A DNA stretch of 64,000 nucleotides, taken from contig CALWOX010000004.1 of the NCBI GenBank assembly GCA_944383265.1, positions 1-64,000 of the forward strand, in the 5' to 3' direction. Positions 52,366 to 61,610 of this stretch are shown piece after piece. A model generated the notes under the pieces. The model was not told the origin of the DNA. It did not search any database and was given only the letters and a program-made list of their open reading frames with translations. Both the position numbers and the translations under genes were made by a program. The stretch comes from an uncultured Lachnospiraceae bacterium. GTDB taxonomy: Bacteria; Bacillota; Clostridia; Lachnospirales; Lachnospiraceae. Positions within the stretch are counted from its first letter, which is position 1. Each line of letters starts with the position of its first letter.

Positions 52366-53418
52366 ATGATAATGTTTAACTGTGACTATCTCGAGGGGGC
52401 ACATCCCGAGATACTAAGGAGGCTTACGGAGACAAACATGCTTCAGACACCGGGCTACGGGGTAGATTCATTTTGCGACAGGGCAAGAGACCTTATAAGG
52501 GCTCAGGTTGGAGATAAGAATGCCTACGTGCAGTTTTTGGTTGGCGGAACTCAGACAAATATGACTGTACTTGCATATCTTATGAGACATCATGAGGGAG
52601 TTATAGCCGCAGACACAGGCCATATAGCTGTTCATGAGACGGGATCTGTGGAGGCAACAGGCCACAAGGTGCTTACCATACCTAACAGTGAGGGCAAGAT
52701 CAGCGCCGCTCAGGTGAACGAGTATGTAATAGCTCACAATGAGGACAAGATGAAGCAGCACATGGTAAAGCCCAAGGTTGTATTTATCGGATATGCAACG
52801 GAGGAAGGAACCCTTTATACAAAAAAGGAGCTTATGGATCTTTACAGCGTGTGCAAGAAGCATGACCTTTACCTCTATGTTGATGGCGCAAGAATGGGCT
52901 ACGGCCTTATGTCGGAGAAATCCGACCTTACAATGAAGGACATTTATGATTACTCTGACGTATTTTATATAGGAGGAACAAAGGTAGGTGCCCTTTTCGG
53001 AGAGGCTATAGTATTCAAGCCCGAGACTCCTCATGATGATTTCAGATACCTTATGAAACAGAAGGGCGGTCTTCTTGCAAAGGGAAGACTCCTCGGAATA
53101 CAGTTTGAGACACTTTTTGACGGAGAGGGCGAGGATTGTCTCTATTACAAGATATCGGCTCATGCGGATAAGCTTGCTCTCAAGTTTAAGGAGGCTGTAA
53201 AGAAGCTCGGCTATGAGCTTTATCAGGACAGCTTTACAAACCAGCAGTTCCCTATCTTTTCCGATGCACTGATAGAAAAGCTTTCCGAAAAGTATTCCTT
53301 TGACTATTGGTGCAGAGTTGATGACACCCACAGTGCTGTGAGAGTATGTACCTCGTGGGCTACTCTTCCGGAAAATGTGGACAGCCTCATTGCTGATATC
53401 GAGAGATGTGATTCTTAA
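52366..53418 (+). CDS. ltaE: Low-specificity L-threonine aldolase (PLP-dependent)
   Basis: This 350-residue fold-type I PLP enzyme has ADTGHIAVHETGSVEATGHK, LYLYVDGARMGYGL and YIGGTKVGALFGEA, with the PLP Lys in GGTK. It cleaves L-threonine or allo-threonine to glycine and acetaldehyde. Related beta-eliminating lyases cannot be excluded. ATG 52366 lies 8 bases after CGGAGG; an in-frame ATG at 52336 has no site. The stop overlaps the recJ start by one base. Confidence 0.88.
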   Translation: MIMFNCDYLEGAHPEILRRLTETNMLQTPGYGVDSFCDRARDLIRAQVGDKNAYVQFLVGGTQTNMTVLAYLMRHHEGVIAADTGHIAVHETGSVEATGHKVLTIPNSEGKISAAQVNEYVIAHNEDKMKQHMVKPKVVFIGYATEEGTLYTKKELMDLYSVCKKHDLYLYVDGARMGYGLMSEKSDLTMKDIYDYSDVFYIGGTKVGALFGEAIVFKPETPHDDFRYLMKQKGGLLAKGRLLGIQFETLFDGEGEDCLYYKISAHADKLALKFKEAVKKLGYELYQDSFTNQQFPIFSDALIEKLSEKYSFDYWCRVDDTHSAVRVCTSWATLPENVDSLIADIERCDS

Positions 53419-55223
53419 TGGCGAGAGAGTGGAGAGTATATTCCAAAAAGGCTGATTTTGATGCTATAGCTGAGAAATTCGGCATAGACAGGCTGACGGC
53501 CGGGCTTCTGGTGAACAGAGGCGTCCGCGATGACAAAGATATAGATAAATATTTAAACGGAGGCCTAAAAGACCTCTATGACCCCATGCTCCTTCCGGAT
53601 ATGGAAAGAGCTGTAGACCGGGTCAAAGACAGCATTATAACCGGAAAGCATATACGAATAGTCGGTGATTATGATATAGACGGAGTATGCTCTGTTTACA
53701 TACTTATAAGAGGTCTTACATTTTTTGCGGAGCGGATCTTTGGGGACTCATTAAAAAAGGAATCAGAGGAGAAAAAGTGTGAGCTGCCTGTGCCTGTTAT
53801 CGACCATGTGATACCTGACAGGATAAGGGACGGATACGGTATAAACCGGCACATAATAGAACGGGCTGTAGAAGAAAAAGTCGATGTGATAATCACCTGC
53901 GACAACGGGATATCCGCTATAGATGAGCTTGAATATGCAAGGGACAACGGGATCTCGGTTATTGTGACGGATCATCATGAGGTGAGAAAGGACGAAGAAG
54001 GGAGAGATATCCTTCCTCCCTGTGATGCGGTGACAGATCCGAAGAGGTCGGACAGCATCTATCCGTTGAGCGGTATCTGTGGGGCCGTTGTTGCATGGAA
54101 GCTTGTATGGGCTTTACTGAGGGAGCTTACTGAGGAAAGCCGGGAGGCCGCACTTAAAGTATGCTTTGAAGAACTTCTTCCCTTTGCCGCAGTTGCAACG
54201 GTGGGGGATGTGATGGAGCTCCTTGATGAAAACAGAATAATAGTCAGGGAAGGGCTGAAGCTCATAAATTCCGGAAGGCTTTTGAACCTTGGAATGAGAA
54301 AGCTCATAGAGGGCTGTGGTATAGCAGATAAGGAGATCGGAAGCTATCATATCGGATTTGTAATAGGACCATGTATAAACGCAGGGGGAAGGCTTGAGAC
54401 TGCGGAGACCGCTTTAAGGCTTTTTATGAGCACTGACGAAAAAAGTGCCTGTGCACTTTCGGAAAAGCTAATAGAGCTTAATGCAAGACGAAAGGAAATG
54501 ACAGAAGAGGGTGTAAAAAAGGCATGTGAGCTCTGTGAGAAGGATTATGCAGACGACAAGGTGCTTGTAGTTTACCTTGGAGATCTGCACGAGTCTCTTG
54601 CGGGAATAGTGGCGGGACGCATAAGGGAGAGGTATTCAAAGCCCGCCTTTGTCATAACCGATGCGGAGGAAGGTCTTAAGGGCTCCGGAAGATCCATAGA
54701 GGCTTATCATATGTTCGACAAGCTATGTGAGGTGGCGGATATCCTTGAAAAATTCGGCGGACACCCTATGGCCGCGGGCCTTTCTTTAAAGAGGGAGAAC
54801 CTTGACGAGCTGAGAAAACGGCTTAACGAAGGCTGCGGACTTACAGAGGATGATTTAAAGGAGAAAAAGGGCATAGACTTTATCATACCTGTATCCTATA
54901 TAACTGCGGGACTTATAGAGGAGATGGACATATTGAAGCCCTTCGGGCAAGGCAACGAGAAGCCTGTGCTTGCTGACAGAGAGCTTTCGGCAACAGACAT
55001 AAGGATACTCGGAAAAAATAAAAATGTCCTTAAGCTCAGGCTTATCGATAAAAACGGATATAATATTTCGGGTATAATGTTCGGAGACGGTGAGGAAAAT
55101 GCCGAAAAAATAAAAGATATAATGTCCAAAAAGGGTAGTAGTGTAAGCATAGTATATTATCCGGAGATAAATGTGTTCAACGGCAGAAGGAGCCTGCAGC
55201 TGACACTTCTTGATATACTTTAG
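53418..55223 (+). CDS. recJ: Single-stranded-DNA exonuclease RecJ
   Basis: This 601-residue DHH/DHHA1 phosphoesterase has the ordered motifs VGDYDIDGVCS, IDHVIPDRIRDGYG, ITCDNGIS, VTDHHEV, and DHHA1 GGHPMAAGLSL, then an OB-like C-terminal domain. It degrades single strands 5' to 3' in recombination and mismatch repair. The start overlaps the aldolase stop. Slightly longer than some relatives through insertions after the first motif. Confidence 0.94.
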   Translation: MAREWRVYSKKADFDAIAEKFGIDRLTAGLLVNRGVRDDKDIDKYLNGGLKDLYDPMLLPDMERAVDRVKDSIITGKHIRIVGDYDIDGVCSVYILIRGLTFFAERIFGDSLKKESEEKKCELPVPVIDHVIPDRIRDGYGINRHIIERAVEEKVDVIITCDNGISAIDELEYARDNGISVIVTDHHEVRKDEEGRDILPPCDAVTDPKRSDSIYPLSGICGAVVAWKLVWALLRELTEESREAALKVCFEELLPFAAVATVGDVMELLDENRIIVREGLKLINSGRLLNLGMRKLIEGCGIADKEIGSYHIGFVIGPCINAGGRLETAETALRLFMSTDEKSACALSEKLIELNARRKEMTEEGVKKACELCEKDYADDKVLVVYLGDLHESLAGIVAGRIRERYSKPAFVITDAEEGLKGSGRSIEAYHMFDKLCEVADILEKFGGHPMAAGLSLKRENLDELRKRLNEGCGLTEDDLKEKKGIDFIIPVSYITAGLIEEMDILKPFGQGNEKPVLADRELSATDIRILGKNKNVLKLRLIDKNGYNISGIMFGDGEENAEKIKDIMSKKGSSVSIVYYPEINVFNGRRSLQLTLLDIL

Positions 55224-55234
55224 CTTTTGAAAAA

Positions 55235-55272
55235 TGCAGGGCAGCGCGTTAAAGCGCAGTCTTGCTTTTTTA
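55235..55272 (+). terminator. Terminator after recJ
   Basis: GCAGGGCAGCGCG and GCGCAGTCTTGC form a mostly paired stem followed by TTTTTTATT. Confidence 0.7.
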
Positions 55273-55382
55273 TTATTATGGAGTTATAATCCTAAAAACA
55301 GATAGGAAAACTAAAAAATAACTGCAAATTAAATATAGGCTCATGATATAGTTGATTAGGCAGGGAAAACGAGGAAATTATA

Positions 55383-56999
55383 ATGAAAAAATATGAAGGA
55401 ATACCTGCAGCTCTGCTGACAACGGCTTTAGCCCTTATCATCTGTACATGTGAGCCCTTCTCTCCTTTTAAAGCATATGCATTTGAGGTCCGTGAGCGAA
55501 ACGCCACGGCCTCTTATGCTGAGAAAAAAGAGCTTAGGGAAAGCAGCGATAACGGCTTTGAATTTGACAGTGAGGAGGGCTGTCTCCTCATAAAAAGTGA
55601 GGCCGGACTGGAGGCCGTAACGGGGAAAGATTCGGGCATTAATTTTCTCGAGATAAAAAAGATTGTCATAGGGGACGATATAAGGGAGCTTTCAAAGCCT
55701 GTGTTTGCAGGGCTTCCGAACCTCAGAGAGCTTGATCTTAATAAGGTGGAAAAGGTCACCGGGTTTTCTTTTACACTTTGCGAAAATCTTGAAAGAATAA
55801 ATGCACCGGAACTCAGGACAGCAGGTGAGCATGCCTTTTCAAATAATAATGCTTTAAAGGAGCTTTACCTTCCGAAGCTTGAGAGTACGGAGGATGCGGC
55901 ATTTTATAATTGTACAGCTCTTTATCACGCAGATATGCCGAGACTTAAGGATATAGGAATGATGTCATTTGCATCCTGCGGGGAGCTGAGGGAGTTTGAT
56001 ATGAAGGCTGTCGTATCTATAGAAGGGTATGCCTTTGCGGAGGATAGAAAGCTTTCGTTGGTAATGCCTGAATCTGCTCCTTCAATATCAGGCAAAGAGG
56101 CAATAAACGATGTTTATGAGCTGTGTATACCTGAGACTTCTGAGGGGTATGACAGCGATGTGTATTCCGGCTTTCCCGGGAAGATAAGCATAATTGCTGA
56201 CGATTTGAAGATACCGGAATATGCCATTCCGAAAAAGGGACAAGAACCTGTGACGGAATATGAGATGTCAGGCTTCGGACACGGAAAATATAAAGTACAT
56301 TTAAAATGGAGCCCTCAAAGCGAGACCTTTGAAGAGAATACAAAATACAGAGCTGAAATAAGCCTTGAGGATACAGGAAGAGAACACTTTACCCTCATGG
56401 GTCTGGATACCTATGCGCTTTATAAGGATAATAAGGACAAGATAGAGAATATAAGCTTTGACACGGAAAGCTTGGAGCTTACAGCTGAATTTTATCCGCT
56501 TATTACTGAAAATGCAGGTGATGAAAATCCTGAAACACCCGAACTTCCTGAGACACCCGAACTTCCTGAGACACCCGAAAGCTCTGAAGATTCAGAACCT
56601 TCAGATAAACCTGGAATGCCTGAAGTCCCTGAGACGCCGCAGTCTTCTGACTCCGGAGAAAATGATTCAAATGATACTGACAAGAATAACATTGCAGAAA
56701 AAAATACGAATAAAGGAGTCGGGAAAAGCGAAGGACTTGAACTTGCTATATCGGGTACATGGACCTGCGAGGGTGAAGGCGCCTCGGCTAAATGGAGATT
56801 TTATGCCTATGGCAGACAGTTTAAGGACGAGTGGGCATATCTTATAAATCCTTATACCGATGATCCGCGGTACAGAGCATCATGGTTCAGGTTTGACGCT
56901 TCCGGAATAATGCTTACAGGCACTTACAGGGATGAGGCGGGAAATACCTGGTATCTGAACCCTATTTCTGACGGAACTCTAGGGAGGCTTGAAACATAA
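55383..56999 (+). CDS. Secreted BspA-like leucine-rich-repeat protein
   Basis: The protein is 538 residues. A signal peptide (1-30, ALLTTALALIICTC) is followed by LRR_5/BspA-like repeats (about 90-230: LPNLRELDLNKVEKVTGFSF, NNALKELYLPKLESTEDAAF). Then come a beta-rich segment and a Pro/Glu-rich linker with repeated PELPETPE. The C-terminal part ends in WYLNPISDGTLG and resembles choline-binding/glucan-binding-type wall repeats. Likely surface-attached by these repeats; no LPXTG motif. It is flanked by terminators, so monocistronic. Confidence 0.8.
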   Translation: MKKYEGIPAALLTTALALIICTCEPFSPFKAYAFEVRERNATASYAEKKELRESSDNGFEFDSEEGCLLIKSEAGLEAVTGKDSGINFLEIKKIVIGDDIRELSKPVFAGLPNLRELDLNKVEKVTGFSFTLCENLERINAPELRTAGEHAFSNNNALKELYLPKLESTEDAAFYNCTALYHADMPRLKDIGMMSFASCGELREFDMKAVVSIEGYAFAEDRKLSLVMPESAPSISGKEAINDVYELCIPETSEGYDSDVYSGFPGKISIIADDLKIPEYAIPKKGQEPVTEYEMSGFGHGKYKVHLKWSPQSETFEENTKYRAEISLEDTGREHFTLMGLDTYALYKDNKDKIENISFDTESLELTAEFYPLITENAGDENPETPELPETPELPETPESSEDSEPSDKPGMPEVPETPQSSDSGENDSNDTDKNNIAEKNTNKGVGKSEGLELAISGTWTCEGEGASAKWRFYAYGRQFKDEWAYLINPYTDDPRYRASWFRFDASGIMLTGTYRDEAGNTWYLNPISDGTLGRLET

Positions 57000-57003
57000 G
57001 CTG

Positions 57004-57036
57004 CAGCTGTCCTTTTTTATGGACAGCTGTTTTTTT
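57004..57036 (+). terminator. Terminator after the LRR gene
   Basis: CAGCTGTCC and GGACAGCTG form a perfect 9-bp stem around TTTTTTAT, followed by seven T. Confidence 0.9.
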
Positions 57037-57072
57037 ATCATGATCTCATAAAACAAAAAGGAGGTCGTGACA

Positions 57073-57312
57073 ATGAGGGCGCATTCGGCGGAGCTTATAT
57101 GGAGAACATGGGTGGATAATGTGGCATTAAACAGCGGAGCTATGAGGCTTCCTGTATATGAAGGAGTCTTTGAGAAAAGGCGGAGGCTCAATCTCTTTGA
57201 TCTTAAAGAGTACGACTTTAATGACACATTTGAAATATTCAATATATCAGACTACAGGGCGGAGGGAGCTGATAACAGAGAAAGAGAATGGGAAGGAAGG
57301 CTTACGGGCTGA
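57073..57312 (+). CDS. Small hypothetical protein (79 aa)
   Basis: The protein MRAHSAELIWRTWVDNVALN... is soluble, with many charged and aromatic residues. ATG 57073 lies 8 bases after AAAGGAGG, an excellent site; GTG 57067 is too near. I do not recognise it. A second small frame (57329) follows, then thyA, so these may be one transcript. Confidence 0.55.
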   Translation: MRAHSAELIWRTWVDNVALNSGAMRLPVYEGVFEKRRRLNLFDLKEYDFNDTFEIFNISDYRAEGADNREREWEGRLTG

Positions 57313-57328
57313 AACCCCATATTCCGTG

Positions 57329-57427
57329 ATGCTGAGGGAAGGATTTGAATATATGGGAGAGTGTTTAAGAGTGTTTGCGTTGTCTTTTCTCGGATGTTTA
57401 TATATAATGAAAAAGGTTAATGAATAA
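57329..57427 (+). CDS. Possible small membrane protein (32 aa)
   Basis: MLREGFEYMGECLRVFALSF then LGCLYIMKKVNE would form one hydrophobic helix with charged ends. The frame is open far upstream, and the ribosome site before ATG 57329 is poor; translational coupling to the 57073 gene (stop at 57312) is the only support for expression. Confidence 0.3.
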   Translation: MLREGFEYMGECLRVFALSFLGCLYIMKKVNE

Positions 57428-57480
57428 ACGAGTATCGATCATTCGGGATGAGAAAGGAGGAGGGCAAGGCCCTGAGTTCT

Positions 57481-58329
57481 ATGGCATACGCAGATGAAGT
57501 ATTTATAAGGATGTGCAGAGACATTATAGACAACGGAACAGACACGAGAGGAGAGAAGGTGAGGCCCCACTGGCCTGACGGGACTCCCGCTTATACCGTA
57601 AAGAGGTTCGGAATAGTCAACAGATATGACCTTAAAAAGGAGTTCCCCATACTTACTTTAAGGAGGACCTCCCTTAAGCTTGCCACAGATGAGCTTTTAT
57701 GGATATGGCAGAAAAAATCAAACAATATTCATGATCTTGGAAGCCATATATGGGACGAGTGGGCTGATGAGGACGGCTCCATAGGCAAGGCCTATGGCTA
57801 TCAGATGAGCGTAAAGCATAAGTACAAGGAGGGAATGTTCGACATGGTGGACCGTGTGCTCTATGACCTTAAGAACAATCCCTACAGCAGGCGTATCATG
57901 ACAAACATATATAATTTCAGCGACCTGAACGAGATGAACCTGTATCCCTGTGCTTACTCTATGACATTCAACTGCACCAAAAACCCGGAGACAGGGAAGC
58001 TTGTGCTTAACGCAATACTTAACCAGCGCTCCAATGATGTACTCGCGGCGAACAACTGGAATGTGGTTCAGTATTCTGTGCTTGTGCATATGTTTGCTCA
58101 GGTATGCGATATGGAGGTCGGAGAGCTTGTACATGTGATAGCTGACGCCCATATCTATGACAGGCATATACCTCTTATAGAAGAGCTTATAAAGAGGGAA
58201 CCGTACCCCGCTCCTAAGTTTTGGATAAATCCCGAAATCAAAAACTTTTACGACTTCACTCCTGATGATGTGAAGGTGACGGATTATCAGACCGGGGAGC
58301 AGATCAAAAATATTCCGATAGCTATTTAA
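57481..58329 (+). CDS. thyA: Thymidylate synthase ThyA
   Basis: This 282-residue enzyme has NPYSRRIMTNIYNFSDLNEM, the catalytic Cys in LYPCAYSMTF, LNQRSNDVLAANNWNVVQYS and HIYDRHIP. It makes dTMP from dUMP using methylene-tetrahydrofolate. PCAY replaces the usual PCH, as in a divergent ThyA branch. MAYADEVFIRMCRDI is taken as the start by family likeness; ATG 57448 would add 11 residues and the strongest AGGAGG lies between the two, so the exact start is open. It is followed by folA, which regenerates its cofactor. Confidence 0.92.
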   Translation: MAYADEVFIRMCRDIIDNGTDTRGEKVRPHWPDGTPAYTVKRFGIVNRYDLKKEFPILTLRRTSLKLATDELLWIWQKKSNNIHDLGSHIWDEWADEDGSIGKAYGYQMSVKHKYKEGMFDMVDRVLYDLKNNPYSRRIMTNIYNFSDLNEMNLYPCAYSMTFNCTKNPETGKLVLNAILNQRSNDVLAANNWNVVQYSVLVHMFAQVCDMEVGELVHVIADAHIYDRHIPLIEELIKREPYPAPKFWINPEIKNFYDFTPDDVKVTDYQTGEQIKNIPIAI

Positions 58330-58339
58330 GGGGGGATCT

Positions 58340-58885
58340 ATGAAGGCTATAGTAAATGTAAATGAGAATTGGGGCATAGGACTTAATGGAGAACTGCTTG
58401 AATTCATCCCGGAGGATATGAGATTTTTCAGGGAGACTACAAAAGAAAAGGTAGTGGTGATGGGCAGAAGGACGCTCCTTAGCTTTCCCGGGGGACATCC
58501 CTTGAAAAACAGGATAAATATAGTGCTTACCTCGGACAAGACTTCTATCGACGGGAAGATGATGGACGAGATAAACCTGGATACCACGAAGAGGACGAGG
58601 CTTATCATAGCGGAGAGCATGGATGAGGTCCTTGAGCTTTTAAGGCTCTATAATACTGATGATGTGTATATTATCGGGGGAGAGAAGGTATACAGAGAAT
58701 TCCTTCCCTACTGCAGTGAGGCTTTGGTCACTATAAACGACAGCAAAAAGCAGGCGGACACCTTTTTCCCGAATTTAAACGAGTTGCCGAACTGGAAGCT
58801 TCAAAGGGAGGGAGCAGAGCACATCAGGGAGGGTCTGCATTACAGATTTACGACATACATAAACACAGATTTTGAGGAGAGGTAG
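58340..58885 (+). CDS. folA: Dihydrofolate reductase
   Basis: This 181-residue enzyme has MKAIVNVNENWGIGLNGELL, FFRETTKEKVVVMGRRT and VYIIGGEKVYREFLPYC, all DHFR motifs. It regenerates tetrahydrofolate spent by ThyA. ATG 58340 follows AAGGGGGG, 10 bp after thyA. Its stop is directly followed by the ATG of the alkD-like gene. Confidence 0.93.
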   Translation: MKAIVNVNENWGIGLNGELLEFIPEDMRFFRETTKEKVVVMGRRTLLSFPGGHPLKNRINIVLTSDKTSIDGKMMDEINLDTTKRTRLIIAESMDEVLELLRLYNTDDVYIIGGEKVYREFLPYCSEALVTINDSKKQADTFFPNLNELPNWKLQREGAEHIREGLHYRFTTYINTDFEER

Positions 58886-59614
58886 ATGGGAGAGCTGAGA
58901 GAGGCGGTGCTTTCCGAGCTCAGGGAAAATACCGACGAAAAATACAGGGAGTTTCATAATACACTGACTACAGGTATCGGAAAGAGCATAGGAGTGAGGA
59001 TACCTGTAATAAAAAGCATAGCCCGAAAGCTTGCAAAAAATAACGGGAGAGAATGGCTTCATGAGATAATGGGCCTTAGCGGTGAAGAAAAAGATGCCCT
59101 CTATCAGGAGGAACTGATACTTTGGGGACTTCTTATCGGACTTATAAAGGCCGAAAGAGACGAAAGAATGACTCTCCTTGATGCATGGGTACCTCGTATA
59201 AATTCATGGGCCGTGTGTGACTGCGGAAATTCCGCTCTCAAATTCATGGAAAAAGACAGAGGATTCTGGTTTGGATATGTATGTCAATATCTGAATTCCG
59301 ACAGAGAATACGAGCTGCGCTTTGCGGCCGTCACCCTGATGCAATATTTTATGACAGACGAATATATAGACAGGCTTCTTGATATATATGGTAATATCCG
59401 TCAGGGAGATTACTATGTAAATATGGCTGTGGCATGGGCAATATCGGTCTGCTTTGTCAAATACAGAGAAAAGACTTTGAGCTTTCTTAAGGATAATGCC
59501 CTGACTCCGGATGTTCAAAATAAAGCAATACAAAAAATAAGAGAGAGCCTCAGGGTCTCAAAAGAGGATAAGGCTCTCGTTCTGTGCTTAAAAAAGAGTA
59601 AATCAGGCATTTAA
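58886..59614 (+). CDS. DNA alkylation repair protein (AlkD-like, HEAT repeat)
   Basis: This 242-residue all-helical protein has IGVRIPVIKSIARKL, WLHEIMGLSGEEKDALYQEE, DAWVPRINSWAVCDC and the conserved YYVNMAVAWAISVCFVKY. These fit AlkD-family HEAT-like glycosylases that remove alkylated bases. It starts immediately after the folA stop, so a thyA-folA-alkD transcript is likely. Its 3' end overlaps the convergent bioY gene by 12 bp. Confidence 0.85.
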   Translation: MGELREAVLSELRENTDEKYREFHNTLTTGIGKSIGVRIPVIKSIARKLAKNNGREWLHEIMGLSGEEKDALYQEELILWGLLIGLIKAERDERMTLLDAWVPRINSWAVCDCGNSALKFMEKDRGFWFGYVCQYLNSDREYELRFAAVTLMQYFMTDEYIDRLLDIYGNIRQGDYYVNMAVAWAISVCFVKYREKTLSFLKDNALTPDVQNKAIQKIRESLRVSKEDKALVLCLKKSKSGI

Positions 59615-60148
59615 AGTTCCGGGGATACGCTTCCTTATTGCCTCAGCAGCAAAGAGGGCTGCACAGAGCTTTAAAAGATCGGGAATTATGAAGGGAATGA
59701 CACATACCGCAAGACTCTGCCAAAGAGTGTTTTTTGTCAAAAACATGAACCATGCGGTGCCGAAGGCATAGCAGATAAAAAGCGATAATACCATTGCGGC
59801 GGTTAAAAGCATAAGCCTTGTAGGCCCGGAAAGTTCAGATGTGAGTTTCGAGGCAAAGGCTGTTATCACGGCTATGAATATGTAACCTATGATGTAGCCT
59901 CCTGTCATGCCGAAAAGCACACCTGCTCCTCCTGAAAAGCCTGCAAATACAGGAAGGCCTATAAGACCGAGGATAATATACACCAATATGGAAAGCATAG
60001 CATTTTTCGGTGTCAGCATAAGTCCTGTAAGGAATGCTCCGAGCACTCCGAGGTTAAACGGTACAGGTCCCAAGCTTATGACAAATTGGGAAAGGACAGC
60101 CATAAGGACTACAAAAAGGGCCGAAAAGGTAAGGTCTTTTGTTTTCAT
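59603..60148 (-). CDS. bioY: Biotin transporter BioY (S component)
   Basis: This 181-residue membrane protein has six predicted helices and the BioY signature FAGFSGGAGVLFGMTGGYII. It binds biotin and works with a shared ECF module or alone. The start is 60148 (MKTKDLTFSALF) behind AGGAG; an upstream in-frame ATG would read through the operator. Divergent from birA, with two BirA-type operators between. Confidence 0.94.
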   Translation of the reverse strand: MKTKDLTFSALFVVLMAVLSQFVISLGPVPFNLGVLGAFLTGLMLTPKNAMLSILVYIILGLIGLPVFAGFSGGAGVLFGMTGGYIIGYIFIAVITAFASKLTSELSGPTRLMLLTAAMVLSLFICYAFGTAWFMFLTKNTLWQSLAVCVIPFIIPDLLKLCAALFAAEAIRKRIPGTLNA

Positions 60149-60187
60149 AAAGTAAAGCTCCTGTCTTAAATAAAATATTATGGCGAA

Positions 60188-60217
60188 AGTAAACTTAAAG
60201 AATATAATAAGTTTACT
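60188..60217. promoter_or_regulatory. BirA operator 1 (bioY side)
   Basis: AGTAAACTT and AAGTTTACT are perfect inverted arms 12 bases apart, the size and style of Firmicutes biotin-repressor sites. It lies 40 bp upstream of the bioY start. Confidence 0.85.
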
Positions 60218-60245
60218 ATAAAAGTCTATCATAGTATAATGAAAA

Positions 60246-60275
60246 AGTAAACTTAAAAATATAGTTCAGTTTACA
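60246..60275. promoter_or_regulatory. BirA operator 2 (birA side)
   Basis: AGTAAACTT and CAGTTTACA, again 12 bases apart, with one weaker arm. It lies 35 bp before the birA ATG, so BirA probably represses its own gene too. Confidence 0.8.
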
Positions 60276-60309
60276 AATAAATATCGAGTTGAAAAAGGAT
60301 GCAATACAT

Positions 60310-61305
60310 ATGAATGCAAAGAGCAAGATAATAGAGATGCTTGAAAAAAACAGGGGAAATGCCGTGTCGGGAGAAAGGCTTGCCGAGGAGGCGGGAGTTA
60401 CGAGAGCTGCCGTATGGAAGATCGTAAAAAGTCTTTGCGATGAAGGTTACAGTATTACATCCCGTAAAAATAAGGGATATATGCTTGAAGAAAAAAGTAC
60501 GGGGATATCCGAGGAGGGTATAGCTCTGTATCTCAGCGAGACCGGATGTTACGAGCCTTCAGATGCGGATTTTGGCATATTTGTTTTTGATGAGATCGAT
60601 TCCACACAAAATTTCGGAAAGAAGCTTGCTGTTGAAGGAAAGCTTAACAGAGCCTTGGTGACGGCTGATTCCCAGACAGCGGGAAGAGGCAGATACGGAA
60701 AAAGTTTTTACTCTCCGGGAAGCACAGGCATATATATGAGTCTTGTCATAAGGGTCGACAGAGATATAAAAGACTTTATTTCCATAACTTTTGCGACAGC
60801 TGTGGCGGTAGCAAGAGTAATAGAAAGGCATTCGGATTTAAAACCCATGATAAAATGGGTAAATGATATATGGATAGATGATAAAAAAGCGGCAGGTATA
60901 TTGACGGAGGCCGTCACAGACTTTGAGAGCGGAATGCTTTCCTATGTGATAATAGGTATAGGTATGAACCTTACTACAGAGGCTTATCCTGATGATCTGA
61001 AAGACATTGCCTGCTCTATAGAGGATATGGACATCAGCAGAAATCGTCTTATAGCAGAGATTGCCGGAGAGGTCTTTAAGGTCTCTGAGCTTCTTTTGAG
61101 TTCCGAAGAAGGAAAAGGGGAGCTTTTATCAGAATACAAGAAGAGGTCTCTCGTCCTTGGGAAAAATATATATTGGAACAGAGGCGGGGTGAAATATACA
61201 GGTAAGGCCGTGGACATAAATGATGAAGGGAATCTTGTGGTTGACACAGAAGAGGGGACTTGCATACTTAATTCAGGAGAAATCTCTGTGAGGCCTGACA
61301 AATAG
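60310..61305 (+). CDS. birA: Bifunctional biotin ligase/biotin operon repressor BirA
   Basis: This 331-residue protein has an N-terminal helix-turn-helix (about 1-60, SGERLAEEAGVTRAAVWKIV), a ligase domain with TAGRGRYGKSFYSPGSTGIY and WVNDIWIDDKKAAGILTE, and a C-terminal SH3-like domain. It biotinylates carboxylase subunits and, when charged, represses bioY and itself. ATG 60310 is used; TTG 60289, in frame, would add seven residues. Confidence 0.95.
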   Translation: MNAKSKIIEMLEKNRGNAVSGERLAEEAGVTRAAVWKIVKSLCDEGYSITSRKNKGYMLEEKSTGISEEGIALYLSETGCYEPSDADFGIFVFDEIDSTQNFGKKLAVEGKLNRALVTADSQTAGRGRYGKSFYSPGSTGIYMSLVIRVDRDIKDFISITFATAVAVARVIERHSDLKPMIKWVNDIWIDDKKAAGILTEAVTDFESGMLSYVIIGIGMNLTTEAYPDDLKDIACSIEDMDISRNRLIAEIAGEVFKVSELLLSSEEGKGELLSEYKKRSLVLGKNIYWNRGGVKYTGKAVDINDEGNLVVDTEEGTCILNSGEISVRPDK

Positions 61306-61420
61306 TTTGTCTCATTCGAGCCTAATCCTGAGCTGTCACGACTCTGCGACCTGAAATATCAGAAATATCTCAGAATGAGAAAGGGACTTAAATATATAGA
61401 AGACGGAACTGAGGTTTAAA

Positions 61421-61610
61421 AATAACTGAAAGAATAAAAGCTTTTTGCAAAAGCCGCTGCGTTCACATTCGCCTTTTAACTTACCTCGCTTTTTCAATAC
61501 TCGGAAACCGTAGGTTTCCTCAGACAATTGAAAAAGCTCGAAGTTAATAAGGCTCGTGCTCACTCCGCAAGCGGCTTAATAAGCAAAAAGCTTTTATTCT
61601 TTCAGATATT
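61421..61610. repeat. Long palindromic repeat (MITE-like), full-length copy
   Basis: CTGAAAGAATAAAAGC ... and its inverse ... GCTTTTATTCTTTCAG form perfect outer arms of 23 bp, and pairing continues inward with interruptions (AAGCCGCT/AGCGGCTT, CTTTTTCAAT/ATTGAAAAAG) to an apex GGAAACC-GTA-GGTTTCC. Nearly all of the 180 bp fits one long hairpin. No gene inside. A shorter relative lies at 62275. It may be a MITE or an RNA element. Confidence 0.75.

Noticed and set aside
52468-53331. 287-codon minus-strand frame opposite threonine aldolase
   Set aside because: Same reason: the plus strand has intact PLP-enzyme motifs.
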